DNA from: Porpolomopsis calyptriformis
Taxonomy: Eukaryota > Basidiomycota > Agaricomycetes > Agaricales > Hygrophoraceae
Direction of reading: 5' to 3'
NCBI GenBank assembly: GCA_951640195.1
Contig: OX621164.1
Location: 353,098 to 417,097 of the forward strand
Length of the DNA: 64,000 nucleotides
Made by a program: the position numbers and the translations under genes. Under the pieces are notes generated by a model. That model had not been told where the DNA came from. It ran no database searches and saw only the letters and a program-made list of their open reading frames with translations. Shown in pieces: positions 1-10,627 of the stretch. Within the stretch, counting starts at the first letter, position 1. The number at the start of each line of letters is the position of its first letter.

Positions 1-586
1 TCGCAAATTGACCAAGGAGCTATATTACACGGATAATTCCCCACATCTTTGTTCAAGCCAAGACCATGAATGACAAAGGCGCGATTGAGCAGCTCGATAT
101 AAAAGGCGCCATGGGCAAAAGTCGAATCCACTAGCTGAACCCAAGGGGAACGTGGGAGAGAAAAATCTATGAGTGCACAGGAAGAACACCCAGAACTGCA
201 ATTGGAGGAAGTCATGCACCAGATGTTCACTCTTTGGTGTGAGCTAAGCAAGAGCATCCATGGTGCATGGAACGCAGTCTGCCATTCAGATTTCGATCTG
301 AATGGCAGACTGTTCCAGACTCGACTGACTGTCTTGCTTGGTTCCAATGCATGCGAACAACCAGTTTCAGCCGCAACATTCATGAAGGTGGTAATGAGAG
401 GGTGAGGGAGCGGTTGCAAATCCAGAGGTACAATGGCTGATTTCGTTTCCGCAATTCGAGAAGCAAAAGTAAAAAAGAGCAGATCAACCGCAGCACATCT
501 TCTATATAACCAATTTGCGAAAGGCCAATTTATAACGCTAGAGTAAAGTCAGTCAGATACAGAAAGGCTCGTGAAAACTACCCACC
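1..586. other. no supported gene
   Basis: No family is recognised here. A minus-strand frame near 30-150 stays open briefly and may be the tail of a gene outside the window, but nothing confirms it. The right half holds AT-rich sequence that probably includes the 3' region of the minus-strand VPS72 gene that follows. Confidence 0.4.
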
Positions 587-2262
587 TCAATCAGGCTTTG
601 GATCATTTGGATTCACGTCTATCGCTTTCTCGCCGGCCTGATGGGAGAGATAACAGCCCAATGTATCACTCCATACATATTCGTGAGCAAGTATCCGCGT
701 GATCGTCTCGTAAGCGTGGACATTCGCAAATGGCACACCCGTTCGAGGGTCTAGGTAGACTGCGGGTAGCCCCGTTATAGGACAAATAGATTTTGGACGA
801 GCTATATTCATTTTTGAGTTAGAATGTCTGCACAGTTGGGTGACTGAGACCACGGGGGGGGGGGGGGGGGGGGAAACATGCAACCAACCTAGCGGTCTGG
901 CTTTTCCGACAAAAACGCGAAGATCCTCCCATTTAACATGGTCCCCGAACATGGCTTCCATTGTGTCTTTCCATGTTGGCTTTGAAGTGGTCTCAAATTG
1001 GCCGAGTTCGTGGGTGACGTAGTTCTTTGTAACCTTTTCGGTACGTTCGAGTCTGGGGGGCGCAAACAGTTGCATAGGGGTGAACTGATAAGAAGCGGAC
1101 GGTGGAGGTTGTGGTGCTGTTGGTAATGGCGGTTTGGGTGGTACTGTAGAACTGGATTGGGATGTAGAGGGAAGGGGGTAAGAAGGGTTGGCGACAAGCG
1201 GGTAGAGCGTGGGGGCGTTGTTCCCTGCAACCGAATGAGTCCCGTAGTAGTACGGGTAAGATGGTCTTGGTAACGTAGGGGGGTCAACGAAGACTTTGAT
1301 CTCTTCCTGTTTGCTTGTCCACCTTAGCATCGGTCCGTCGATCGTGGCGCGAACCACTCTAGCGCGTTTGCGCTTCTCTTCTTCTAGTCTTAGGTAGTCC
1401 CGGTGTTCGACAATATTACCTTCTTCGTTATCGAGAGCACGGGAAATAAGCTCGTCTTGAGTCAACATACGGGTTTCACCCTTCATCTTTTTGGGGACAG
1501 CAGCCGCCTAGTTGTGGCGAAATGAGAACGGAAACATTCACAAAAAAAAAAGCCCGATACGACATACCCTTTTTTCCTCTGATTTTTTCATCCGATTGGC
1601 AGTCTCAGACGTATTCATAACGGTGTGTTTCCTTTGGCTTTGTCTCTTGCTCTTCCCCCCTTCGATGACTTCACCAGTCTCAGCGTTGACAACCAACCCT
1701 AGAGAAACCCGACGTTTGTATTTTGACACCATGCCTGAACTGGATGCTTCTGGCTGATTCCCAGACACGGCCCTCGGTTGGGACTGTGTCTGGGGATTGA
1801 AAGTGACTTTGTTGCGCTCATGAGCCAAGGCGGTGGCTCTTGCAGCTTTGGCTCTGGCAGCCTAGAGGGAAATGTAAGGTAGCGGAATAAACGGTTAATA
1901 ACTGCACAGGCCTTTCTCTCTTGAGTCTCTTCCTCACGGGCAGTTTTGTCTTCGTCTTCCTGGGCAACCTCTTCATCAGTGCTCTCGAAGTCGGACTCAA
2001 AGATGTCTTCCTCGTCTTTTGGCCAAAAACTTGAGCTAACAAATAATGGACTGACTGAGCGCAACGTACCCACTATGTTGGCAAAATCGACATCATCTTC
2101 TGCTTCTATGGTCAAATCTTCTGAAGCCATTTCGGCCAAGGCAGCCTGCATGCTTTGAAGAATCTCAGCAACAGAACGGCTGAGCTCACGTCAAACAAAC
2201 CGATTTCCCGCCGTACTACGCCTTGAACGGCGTGTAACAAGAGATTCCTCCATGTCGGACAT
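587..2262 (-). CDS. VPS72: YL1/Vps72 (Swc2) subunit of the SWR1 chromatin-remodelling complex
   Basis: YL1-family nuclear protein; in yeast Swc2/Vps72 binds H2A.Z-H2B and helps SWR1 deposit H2A.Z. The N-terminus carries the family signature RRSRRSTAGNR, then an acidic stretch with EEDIFESDFESTDEE, an Ala/Arg-rich helix, and a C-terminal YL1_C domain beginning CPITGLPAVYLDPRTG. I chose the ATG at 2262 because it brings in the RRSRRSTAGNR motif; a second ATG lies three codons later. At least five introns are needed: one of about 50 nt after AGN, one of 54 nt that joins DVDFANIV to DEEDIF, one before the Ala-rich helix, one before MKGETRML, and one holding the G20 tract. A Pro/Ser-rich linker separates the two conserved ends. 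The Ala-helix junction is the least certain. Confidence 0.9.
854..873 (+). repeat. G20 homopolymer in a VPS72 intron
   Basis: Twenty consecutive G on the plus strand, read as C20 in the sense strand of VPS72. It lies inside the last intron, which runs from a GTTGG-type donor to an AATATAG acceptor before ARPKSICPITG. Read through, it would encode a Pro run in the middle of the YL1 domain boundary. Length is likely to vary between strains and may be a sequencing approximation. Confidence 0.85.
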
Positions 2263-2339
2263 TACTGGAGTTGAGATACCTCTGAAATAAATAAGTATCA
2301 ATAAAGTCAGTCAAATGCCTCGAATACCATCACAAATCT

Positions 2340-3539
2340 CCAGGCTCCTCTCGCATCCTCTTCCTGCTACTCCCCGACTGCCAATCTATAAAATGGCTTC
2401 CCCACCAAAAAGCACCTCCCCCCCATTCCCGAATCCCCATTTACTACCCGCACTCCTCCGTCTTCGGTCGCTACACTGTCCGCCTTTGTCCCCCCTTCTT
2501 CTCGCTCAATCGAATCGGAGCCTTGATCCGTCGCTTCCGTCGCTGTTGGGGTCGTTGCAGCAAACGCGACACGCAGCACGTGGAACTGAATATCAACCTT
2601 CACAACGGGTCAGGAAACGGAGGCACGGGTTTCTCGCCCGGAAGAGGACCGCTTCTGGGAGGAAGATCCTTGCGAGGCGAAGGGCGAAGGGAAGAATGTT
2701 TTTGAGCCATTGAGATGGTGTTGCGGATATAGATGTCTGTCGTTGAGCTCTTATTTATGAGATTGTACCTATCCTTAACGTCCTCCGCCCAAGTCTTCGA
2801 CTTTCATTGTGACGACCATACCACATGCGAGAGTGAAATGTACACCTATTTCGACTCCAGCGAGGTAAACCACAGCAGTGGTTTGAGCTCCGTCTCGCAC
2901 TTCCTGCCATCTTCCAACGAACTCCTCGCTGCCATCAACACTATCTCTGCATGACCATCCGAAACACGTTCTTTGTAAACGTGAATGCGGGGAAACAGGA
3001 CAAAAATCCAGAACTGCCTCCTGGTTCAACGAGACTTGGTGCACACGACCAGAACGCGAGGGCGATGTTGCGGGCTCAAGTCCGTTCTGAAACCTTTCGC
3101 AGTTTAGGAAGCCAATCATGAGCTATAATAATCGGCTAAAGTAGCCTCCGGATTGAACCGCTCGTCCTTCAAGTTTCGGAACCTTAAGATCGAAAGAGAA
3201 GGTCAAGTAGGAGACGTGCATACTACAAATATAACGGAACTTACCATTTCATCGTTGAGGCATCATTCCGTGGAATCCACTGGCCTTGAATGTTTTTGAT
3301 TGGAAACGGAGGCACCAATCTCGCGAACTTGTCCTTCTTAACGTCGCTCGTGGCAATATTTTGGACAACGGAGTGACACGATGAACACCCGCTAACAAAA
3401 TCGTCCGCGGGCCTGCAATATTCGCCATTCATAGATCAGAGGGATTCTCAGCCTGCAGATCAAGCTCACCCATTCATGCGGCCGTTCCAACCCCACGCAG
3501 GACGTTCTCCCCTAAGTTGGCTGAGCAGTTCATCTGCAG
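2340..3539 (-). pseudogene. broken copy of the CxxCH cytochrome-like gene, C-terminal half
   Basis: Close copy of 8400-9535, in the same orientation. Minus-strand reading gives the C-terminal half of the gene found complete at 9019-10627: the NGRMNGEYCRPADDF segment, the heme motif CSSCH at 3373-3387, the SDVKKDKFARLVPPFP stretch, then the exon FRNLKDERFNPEA. Near 3120 a four-base loss relative to the other copy shifts the frame and gives a TGA at the next codons, so the C-terminus is lost. The sequence homologous to the intact gene stops abruptly at about 3540, inside the codons for the WINPAADELL segment. The part below about 3000 is flanking sequence shared by both copies, with no recognised product. 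Confidence 0.75.
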
Positions 3540-3599
3540 CACAGACTGCCAGTCACGAAGGAAGCCCTAGGACGACCATCATCACTTGCACAACCTGAG

Positions 3600-4075
3600 G
3601 GTCCACCTTGCAGAGAAGTAGTTCCGTAGTACCACCAATACGGAAGCTGCGCCAGAGATGTGAGGGAAGTTCTGACCATGTGGATGGGATGATACTGTAT
3701 GTGGCATCTGGGCAAACCCAGCCCATCCAACCTGGGATGACGATCTTCGTTTCCCAACAGGATCAGTTATATTCAAAAGTTCTCATGACGGATGCCGCCG
3801 ATGACGAGCTTCCGTTCATGAAGGGATCGCCAACACGGCAAGCGGTGAGTCCTCATGTCTCGCGACTGATTGATTGACCAGAGCCTCGCTTCCTTGCAAA
3901 GTTCATAACTCAACTACCCCAAGCACTGTTCGATTATTGCAAATAGACATAGCTGCAAGAGACGAAAAGGCCCAGACCGGATGGACGTTCGGGTCGTTTA
4001 TTTTATGTACACCTCGTACGCCATTGACCTTCCTTGGATGTTCTTGCGCCTCTTCGTACTGAGTTGCTGTCTATC
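3600..4075 (+). pseudogene. inverted middle part of the same CxxCH gene
   Basis: On the plus strand this reads as the middle exons of the gene at 9019-10627: WANPAHPTWDDDLRFPTGSV, then VLMTDAADDELPFMKGSP, an intron, STVRLLQIDIAARDEKAQTG and WTFGSF. Orientation is opposite to the C-terminal half at 2340-3539, so the relic has been broken and one part flipped, with the junction between 3540 and 3600. A deletion near 3915 removes the Pro-rich segment present in the intact gene, and a one-base gain near 3777 breaks the frame. No sign of function. Confidence 0.75.
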
Positions 4076-4397
4076 CCATATTGATGTTAGTACTCCCCCC
4101 CCTCTTTTTATTTGTTCTCTTTTCGTTCGCCTCACCTTCATTCCTGTGGGTGTGTGCTCGGCACAGGGCTCCTCATCGGTTAATTCTGGGGCCTTCCTAC
4201 ACTGTGTCTGACACTCCCAGCAGCCAGTGCTCCCCCACTTCGATCGCAGTTTAGATATCATATACTACGAATCAGTGCACGCGCTGTTGGCACAAGCCAT
4301 GTATTCATCACAAGTGAAACCAAAAAGCTAGTATATTACAATTTGCAAATCGCCGATCCCGAAGGCAATCGTTGCAGATAATCGAGGCAAAACTTTC
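4076..4397. other. no supported gene
   Basis: Spacer between the inverted relic and the hexokinase-like gene. Short frames occur on both strands but none carries a recognisable motif. Confidence 0.4.
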
Positions 4398-6298
4398 CTA
4401 CTCGAGCATAGTGCGTTCACTTGCGGCGTTTACAGAAATCTGGAAGCTTCGAAAGCACACAATGCAGCTAGAATTCCAACTGGAATCAGGTATCGAACTT
4501 GCTCTCGAAAACCAAACGACTATACCTCCTAGAGCATACCCATCGCGCACACCCTTAATTACCACCTGCTTCTCAACTTCGTTACCAAGAATGGTGCGCA
4601 AAGACCGTCGTATATGGGCCTCAAATGGAGGATACAATAAAGTCAATCTGGAAAATGAAAGCTGTTGTCGTAACAGGAACCCGAAAGAAACAGAAGTAAC
4701 GAACTCGCCGTCCAAGGCTACCACAAGTTTACTCTCTTCACCACCTGGCCGCGCAAGGTCAAGATGGATAATAGAAGCAGCAACCGCACAACCGGCGAGT
4801 TTTACGGCCCGAGTCGCAACCACTTCACAAGCCCAACGCACAATTTCAGCATCACGGTCCGACACAGCATCCGCTTCAAATTCCAAGTCGTTCACGAGAG
4901 TTTGCTTGAAGTCTTCAAGGGAAGTGGACTGTGTGGTCATGGAGATGAGCTTCGACGTGAATCCGAGATACTCGCTAAGAGCAGGCGTGCTTGAACCATT
5001 AAAAAGTATCGGTGGAGATTGATTGATGAGAGACAGAACAATATTCTGAATGATCTCCGCGAGGTACTGCCAGGAGACCAACTTCTCGAGAAGCTGTAAA
5101 CCGGGATTGGGGGAGTCTTTGTCTACAATGACATCGTACGTGGTCATAGGCAAAACTGTTCGCTGAAAATCAAAAGAATGAGACCAATAACGAGTCGAAA
5201 TTTTTCAAGGAACCTGCCCGGTTGAAACCACCCAATTCAGTGTTGACGATCATCTTGTCAGAAGCCGACGGGTTCCCTAGTTTGGAAATTTTCGCGACCT
5301 GCTCGACAAATGCGCAATTTATTCCAATCCCAAACGTCCCAGCTAAGATCCGCTGAGTATGATGCCAAAAGAAGTATTGTAAGAGCCTTACCAACAAGGC
5401 ATTCTCCAGAGAGATAAGATTGGGAAACCAATGTCGCAACTGTCTGCATCAAGATATATTAATCAATTAATACCCCCTCCTTAGTTGATCACCTACATCA
5501 TTTGTCAGTGCAGTGCAGCGGACAGCGATGCGTTTACGATCAAATGCATCTTGAAGGAGGTTTACAACGTCCTGGCCAATCGTGTTTTTCACAAGAAAAC
5601 CTTTTGTCCAAGCCAAAAGTTTCGCTCGAACCAGTGACGTTTTCTCAATTGGAAATGGGAAGGTTAGGCCAAGCTGGAGTATGTCACCAGTGTTGCTCTG
5701 AATACCGTATTCATTTACGAATTTATCAACAGATTCGGCCAAGTAATCTGTATGCGACTTCAGGAAACAAAACACTTCGAAAGATGAAGACAAACCAAAA
5801 AAATTGGTAGCCTCGTCTTTCTTAAGCTGGTCTGGAATTCGGAAAATCTTTTGTCGCTGCGTAAAGTTGTTTCTGCCGTCCAGTTTTATTTCAGAAACGC
5901 GACTAAGGGTTGGATTATTTAGACAGCTTTTGAAAGGTTAGGTGATGACTTGCAGTGTAGTCCAGCCAATGTCAAGAGTAAGGAAAGTGCTTGAGACGAC
6001 ATATTAGCGAGAGTGCGTCGTAAATCTGAGAGAAGGATACCCTTTCTCAGTCCCATCTGGCAGACGAGTAATAAATGACGACCTGAAGCATATGGACGTA
6101 ATGGGCATGAGCTAAAAAGAGAGCCATCGATTTCGCTCACCCCATGACGACCGGACGTCCGTGTTCTCTCAATCCAAGACGAAATTCCTCAGTTAGCTGT
6201 TCTGTAATTTCAAGAAGCTGCTGATCAGGCAGTTGAAATTGGTTGGCTATCTGGTCCAGTACAGTGCGAATAGAGAATGGGACTGCTGGCATTGACAT
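4398..6298 (-). CDS. divergent hexokinase-like protein
   Basis: Both halves of the hexokinase fold are readable on the minus strand. In order: the N-terminal helix with QQLLEITEQLTEEFRLGL, the phosphate-1 loop as LDIGWTTLRV, the small domain with KIFRIPDQLKKDEATNFF, the glucose-binding stretch AWTKGFLVKNTIGQDVV, the catalytic Asp in TND-TVATLVSQSYLSG, GTFGIGINCAFVEQ, MIVNTELGGF, and the C-terminal domain with HIRRSLRTILGNEVEKQVVI. Catalytic hexokinases have GGTN in the first loop; here it is GWTT, and the GTGTN motif is GIGIN, so ATP binding is probably impaired while the catalytic Asp and TKGF remain. All exons join in frame if the intron at 5903-5953 uses a GC donor (GCAAGT). Possibly a regulatory, non-phosphorylating paralogue. 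The C-terminal end after GGIVVW is uncertain. Confidence 0.8.
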
Positions 6299-7237
6299 GG
6301 CGAAAATTAAAGGAACGCGGGTTCGATGAGAATCTCCCCATATCACGGATATATAATGGAGGATGGCTTGACCTGGATCGTCAGTTTGATCAGCCAGATA
6401 TAGATGACACGTCGACCACTTGCGTGCTTTATCGGAGCCATAACAGATTATCCGAGGTTCACGTTCGAGGCTGCAATCGCTTCTGATAGAACATGATCGC
6501 GCAACTCATCACAATATCACCAACGTTGGACCTGTTAAGGGCTCATCAGCTGATGTCCTGGTGTGGCGATCATGATGAGACTTGCCTGTTTACAGAGCAT
6601 ACAGAAAGATGGACGTGCCACATGAACGGACTGTACATTGAAGTCCTGCGGATCACGATGAGGTGCAACAAGCTAAATCGACAGACGTAGACATATTACT
6701 TACAGATTGTGTAGTCAGGAGCCTGACTACCGAAAGTCGTGTTATGGCGCGACGAGTTGCGCGTAGACACGAGGTAGATCTAGACAAGTCTCGTCGTTCC
6801 TGTGGGTGATCTGGTGTTCAGCGATATGAAAGGGGATGCCCGAGATACGACTCGCGTCTATTTTTCAGTCTCACGGTGGACTACCAAGCGCCCAAACGCA
6901 GCAACATTGGACCCATCGATCCATTAAGGGCGAGTCAGCTGGTGTCCTGATGATAATGATAATAGGTGTGAGAGAAGTGTGAGAGCAAAAGGCGTAGCAC
7001 AGAGACATGCGGCCAATGCCGTTTCTTGTACGCTGAAAGCATTTAAAATCATTAGATTTGACGTAGATCCCCCATAACAACTGTCTTGTTTCTGTTAAGG
7101 TGAGTATTGACTGTGCCATGAGATTATGCTAATTAGTCTGATATCCACTTCGTTGTAGAACTGACAAAGACATAAGTTTGTAAAACTCCAACTCCTATAC
7201 TTTCATATGGACGCTAACAATTGAAATCGCAGCAAAC
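6299..7237. other. intergenic, no supported gene
   Basis: Lies between the start of the hexokinase-like gene and an orphan gene on the other strand. No frame carries a recognised domain. Two short related stretches (around 6537-6560 and 6915-6945, both with GGGC-TCA-GCTG-TGTCCTG) suggest an old local duplication. Confidence 0.35.
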
Positions 7238-7918
7238 ATGACTGCTTGTGTGCTTTCCAGCAGCGAATACAATGCGTTACCCACGATCAAAGAGGCTTCA
7301 GCCATCCACGATTCCTTCCTTAAAAGTCATCGTTTAACCGACATCGGAAACATATTCCTTAAGCACTCGGTTCAGACCGAGTGGGGTCTCTGCCTCGTCC
7401 ATCGTCACTTTGACCTAGAACCAAACGAGGTGATGTTGGAGCAACCGGTGCCCCAGGATGCGAAGTTCATAACAAAGCCTGTCAACATAAACGGGATCTC
7501 CGAGCCAATTCATGGGACGAGCTATCGCTTTGATGTTGATCACACCCTCAAGCCGTTTGAATACTGCGAGGGCTTGGATATATCGCTGCTGAATGCTCTG
7601 AGGAATGATAAGTTCCTGGATTTCCTTCGTGACTTGTTCAACACGTTGGTCGAGTGGGAGATTAATGTTTACTTTGGCGTTGCCCCCATGGAAAGCATCA
7701 GAAACGGTGTGGAGACCACCGACCACGAAAAAAGAGAAAACATTGTGGAGGCGATCACTGACGACGATGCACCCGACGGCGATGGATATGTGACCACTGC
7801 ATGGACCTTTGAAGACGGAGAGGCGAATTCTCTCATGTACTGTCGTAGGAGGACAGTTTGTTACATGGGTTATAGGGGCTATCACGAGACTTATCGCGAG
7901 CACCAAAAGTGTGTCTAG
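7238..7918 (+). CDS. conserved fungal hypothetical protein
   Basis: Single-exon frame of 226 residues. It has no signal peptide or membrane segment. The core WGLCLVHRHFDLEPNEVML resembles a segment I recall from many unannotated fungal proteins, which also read (G)xxLLHRHF followed by an acidic turn. The middle is acidic and the C-terminus is Cys/Tyr/Arg-rich (YCRRRTVCYMGYRGYHETY). No function is proposed. Its integrity over 226 codons and its sensible composition argue that it is real. Confidence 0.6.
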   Translation: MTACVLSSSEYNALPTIKEASAIHDSFLKSHRLTDIGNIFLKHSVQTEWGLCLVHRHFDLEPNEVMLEQPVPQDAKFITKPVNINGISEPIHGTSYRFDVDHTLKPFEYCEGLDISLLNALRNDKFLDFLRDLFNTLVEWEINVYFGVAPMESIRNGVETTDHEKRENIVEAITDDDAPDGDGYVTTAWTFEDGEANSLMYCRRRTVCYMGYRGYHETYREHQKCV

Positions 7919-8399
7919 AATGGTTATTTCCTGCTCAATTCACTAATACATAGACTTAACAGTTACTGAGCGCTGAAGTTTTCTTGGGCTTCATCTGCTA
8001 TAATTTGGGATTCATGAATACCCATTGATAGTGATGCTCCCAGCTCCGTTGTTCATGTACCATCATCTTTCGGTCTACGCTTCAAACCTCAGAAAATCCT
8101 AATTCTTTTACTCATTAGTCTGCTTTCCTATATGAACACAACTTCTTCCTTCGAATGGCTCTCGTCCTTTTCCTGAGTATCACCTGTTGTTCAATTAGTG
8201 ATCCCAACGACTCAGCTCAGAGCTGAGAAGCGGTCAGGGTGCATCGGCCGTTTTGGTTTATCAGCCACTGTTTGCGAAAGTGTCGTACCTTTTTTTGGCT
8301 ACGGTCGGATCCCTCATAACCCATACCCCTCGGTGGACAGCCCAGGGTAATTGTTATTAGGGGTATGGGTTTCCGTTACGGTAGCAGGAACAAACAAGT
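7919..8399. other. intergenic, no supported gene
   Basis: No domain is recognised on either strand. It separates the orphan gene from the duplicated block that starts near 8400. Confidence 0.4.
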
Positions 8400-9535
8400 A
8401 CAAATCTCTAGCGCTCTCGCATCCCCTCCCCGACTACCGATCCCTGCACTGTCCCCCGTTGCCCCCACTTCTCGCTCAATCGAATCGAAGCCTTTGTACC
8501 CCCTTCTTCTCGCTCAATCGAATCGGAGCCTTGATCCGTCGCTTCCGTCCCTGTTGGGGTCGTTGCAGCAAACGCGACACGCGGAACTGAGTATCAACCT
8601 TCACAACGTGTCAGGAAACGGAGGCACGGGTTTCTTGCCCGGAAGAGGACCGTTTCTGGGAGGAAGATCCTTGCGAGGCGAAGGGCGAAGGGAAGAATGT
8701 TTTTGAGCCATTGAGATGGTGTTTCGGATATAGATATCTGTCGTTGAGCTCTTATTTGTGAGACTGTATCTATCCTTAACGTCCTCCAACCAAGTCTTCG
8801 ACTTTCATTGTGACGACCATACCACATGCGAGAGCGAAATGCACACCTATCTCGACTCCAGCGAGGTAAACCACAGCAGTGGTTTGAGCTCCGTCTCGCG
8901 CTTCCTGCCATCTTCCCCTCGCTGCCATCAACACTATCTCTGCATGACCATCCGAAACACGTTCTTTGTAAACGTGAATGCGGGGAAACAGGACGAAAAT
9001 CCAGAACTACCTCCTGGTTCAACGAGACTTGGTCACACGACCAGAACGCGAGGGCGATGTCGCGGGCTCTAGTCCGTTCTGAAACCTTTCGTAATTTAGG
9101 AAGCCCATCATGAGCTGTAGAGAATAATCGGCTGAAGCAGCCTCCGGATTGAACCGCTCGTCCTTCAAGTTTCTGAACCTGAAGATCGAAAGAAAAGGTC
9201 AAGAAGGGGTCGTACATACCACCAATACAATGGAACTCGCCATTTCATCGTTACGGCGTCATTCCGTGGGATCCACTCCCCTTGAAGGTTTTTATTTGGA
9301 ACCGGAGGCACCAATCTCGCAAACTTGTCTTTTTTAACGTCGCTCGTGGCGATTTTTTGGGCAACGGAGTGACACGATGAACATGCGCTAACAAAATCGT
9401 CCGCGGGCCTGCAATGTTCACCGTTCATCGATCAGAGGGATTCTCAGCCTGCAGATCAAGCTCACCCATTCATGCGGCCATTCCAGCCCCACGCGGGACG
9501 TTCTCCCCTAAGCTGGCTGAGCAGTTCATCTGCAG
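8400..9535 (-). repeat. direct duplicate of 2340-3539
   Basis: About 1.1 kb repeated with high identity and in the same orientation at 2340-3539. The similarity covers the 3' half of the CxxCH gene and roughly 600 bases beyond its stop codon. The shared flank has a minus-strand frame that reads DGAQTTAVVYLAGVEIGVH and MVVTMKVEDL in both copies, which might be part of a small unidentified gene, but no start or splice structure could be established. The left end of the similarity is gradual; the right end coincides with the break near 3540. Confidence 0.75.
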
Positions 9536-10627
9536 CAGGGTTGATCCAATGTTCCACAGGTCGTTTTCCTTTCCCAAACTCCGCCTGAGTTAGATCGGGA
9601 TCGTTGCCCCACATAATACCAACTGGAATGAGATTATACCATCGGTCTGGTTCGTGCAAATGAATATCACTTGCCTGATTAGAAGGAAAGGTCAATGGAG
9701 TGCGAAGTGTGCACAAAAATCAAACTCACAAGATATCTGCCATCGTAAATAAACGATCCGAACGTCCACCCGGTCTGGGCCCTTTCGTCTCTTGCGGCTA
9801 TGTCTACTTGCAATAATCGAACAGTGCTTGGGACCGTGTTACGCTTTTCCGGAAGCGGCGGTCCGTCCCCCTCGGGCTGCTGAGCTATGAACTTTGCAAG
9901 GAAGTAAGGCTCTGGTCAATCAATCAGTTGCGAGGCATGACGATAGACTCACCGCTTTCCACTCTGGTGATCCCTTCATGAATGGAAGCTCGTCATCGGC
10001 GGCATCCGTCATGAGGACTTTGAATATAACTGATCCTGTTGGGAAACGAATATCGTCGTCCCAGGTTGGATGGGCCGGGTTTGCCCAGATACCACCGAAA
10101 ACAGTGGCAGCTTACAATAGCCAGGAATTGAACAAACACAAAATACAGAGGTTCCAAGAGTCGGACCTACCGAGTGAGTTGTAGTAGGCGCAGGCCCACA
10201 TTTGCAGCCAGCTGGTCTGTGTGATTGCCAACTCTTTCGGAGGAGTGGGTCTTTCATATGTTAAACCGTGGAGGGGCTCGCGGCCTGAGCCGTGATAGTG
10301 CATCCAAGGGGCATGGTACCACTGCCTTTTCTTCACCCCTGATTAGTCTTTACTTTAGGCAACGAAGAGAAAAGGTACCTGGTTATTTTGAACGACAAAG
10401 TCGCTCTCCGGCATACCATCGAAACAATACTTTAAAAGTTCTTCGCTATATTTCTTCGGCTCCTCCTCAAAGTCTATGGCCAGCCAGGGGTAATCATCCT
10501 TATGAGAAATTGCAGGATAGTCGTTTCTAATCTGGAAACGTGAACCATTAAAACTTGGCGGAGGTTGGTACTCTGGTAAACAGGAAGTGTTAAATTGATC
10601 GATCAAGTCACGATCACTTCTAGGCAT
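9019..10627 (-). CDS. CxxCH cytochrome c-like protein of bacterial type
   Basis: Multi-exon gene read in order: MPRSDRDLIDQFNTSCLPEY to FVVQNNQ; KRQWYHAPWMHYHGSGREPL to WACAYYNSL; GGIWANPAHPTWDDDIRFP to FMKGSPEWKA; FIAQQPEGDGPPLPEK to TGWTFGSFIYDGRYL; a segment with WYNLIPVGIMWGNDP, WINPAADELL and WGWNGRMNG; the heme c attachment motif CSSCH (9369-9383); and a final exon ending at a TGA at 9019-9021. The layout matches, from memory, uncharacterised bacterial cytochrome c family proteins with the same TGWxFGxFxYDG, PVGxMWGNDP and NG-x-xSCxxCH order. No signal peptide or mitochondrial leader is visible. The gene is divergently paired with a cytochrome c heme lyase. Origin by transfer from bacteria is inference; the introns show long residence in a fungus. 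Confidence 0.75.

Noticed and set aside
840..1287. Overlapping reading frames on both strands inside the VPS72 gene
   Set aside because: They are shadows of a Pro/Ser-rich coding exon and carry no motif of their own.
2315..2713. Plus-strand frame of 132 codons, repeated at 8365-8706
   Set aside because: Low-complexity, differs in frame between the two copies of the duplicated block, and has no recognisable domain.
4398..6298. Calling the hexokinase-like gene a pseudogene
   Set aside because: All breaks disappear with ordinary short introns plus one GC-AG intron with a strong donor.
8594..9217. Minus-strand frame of 207 codons over the end of the CxxCH gene
   Set aside because: Out of frame with the last exon of that gene, and the frame is not kept in the other copy.
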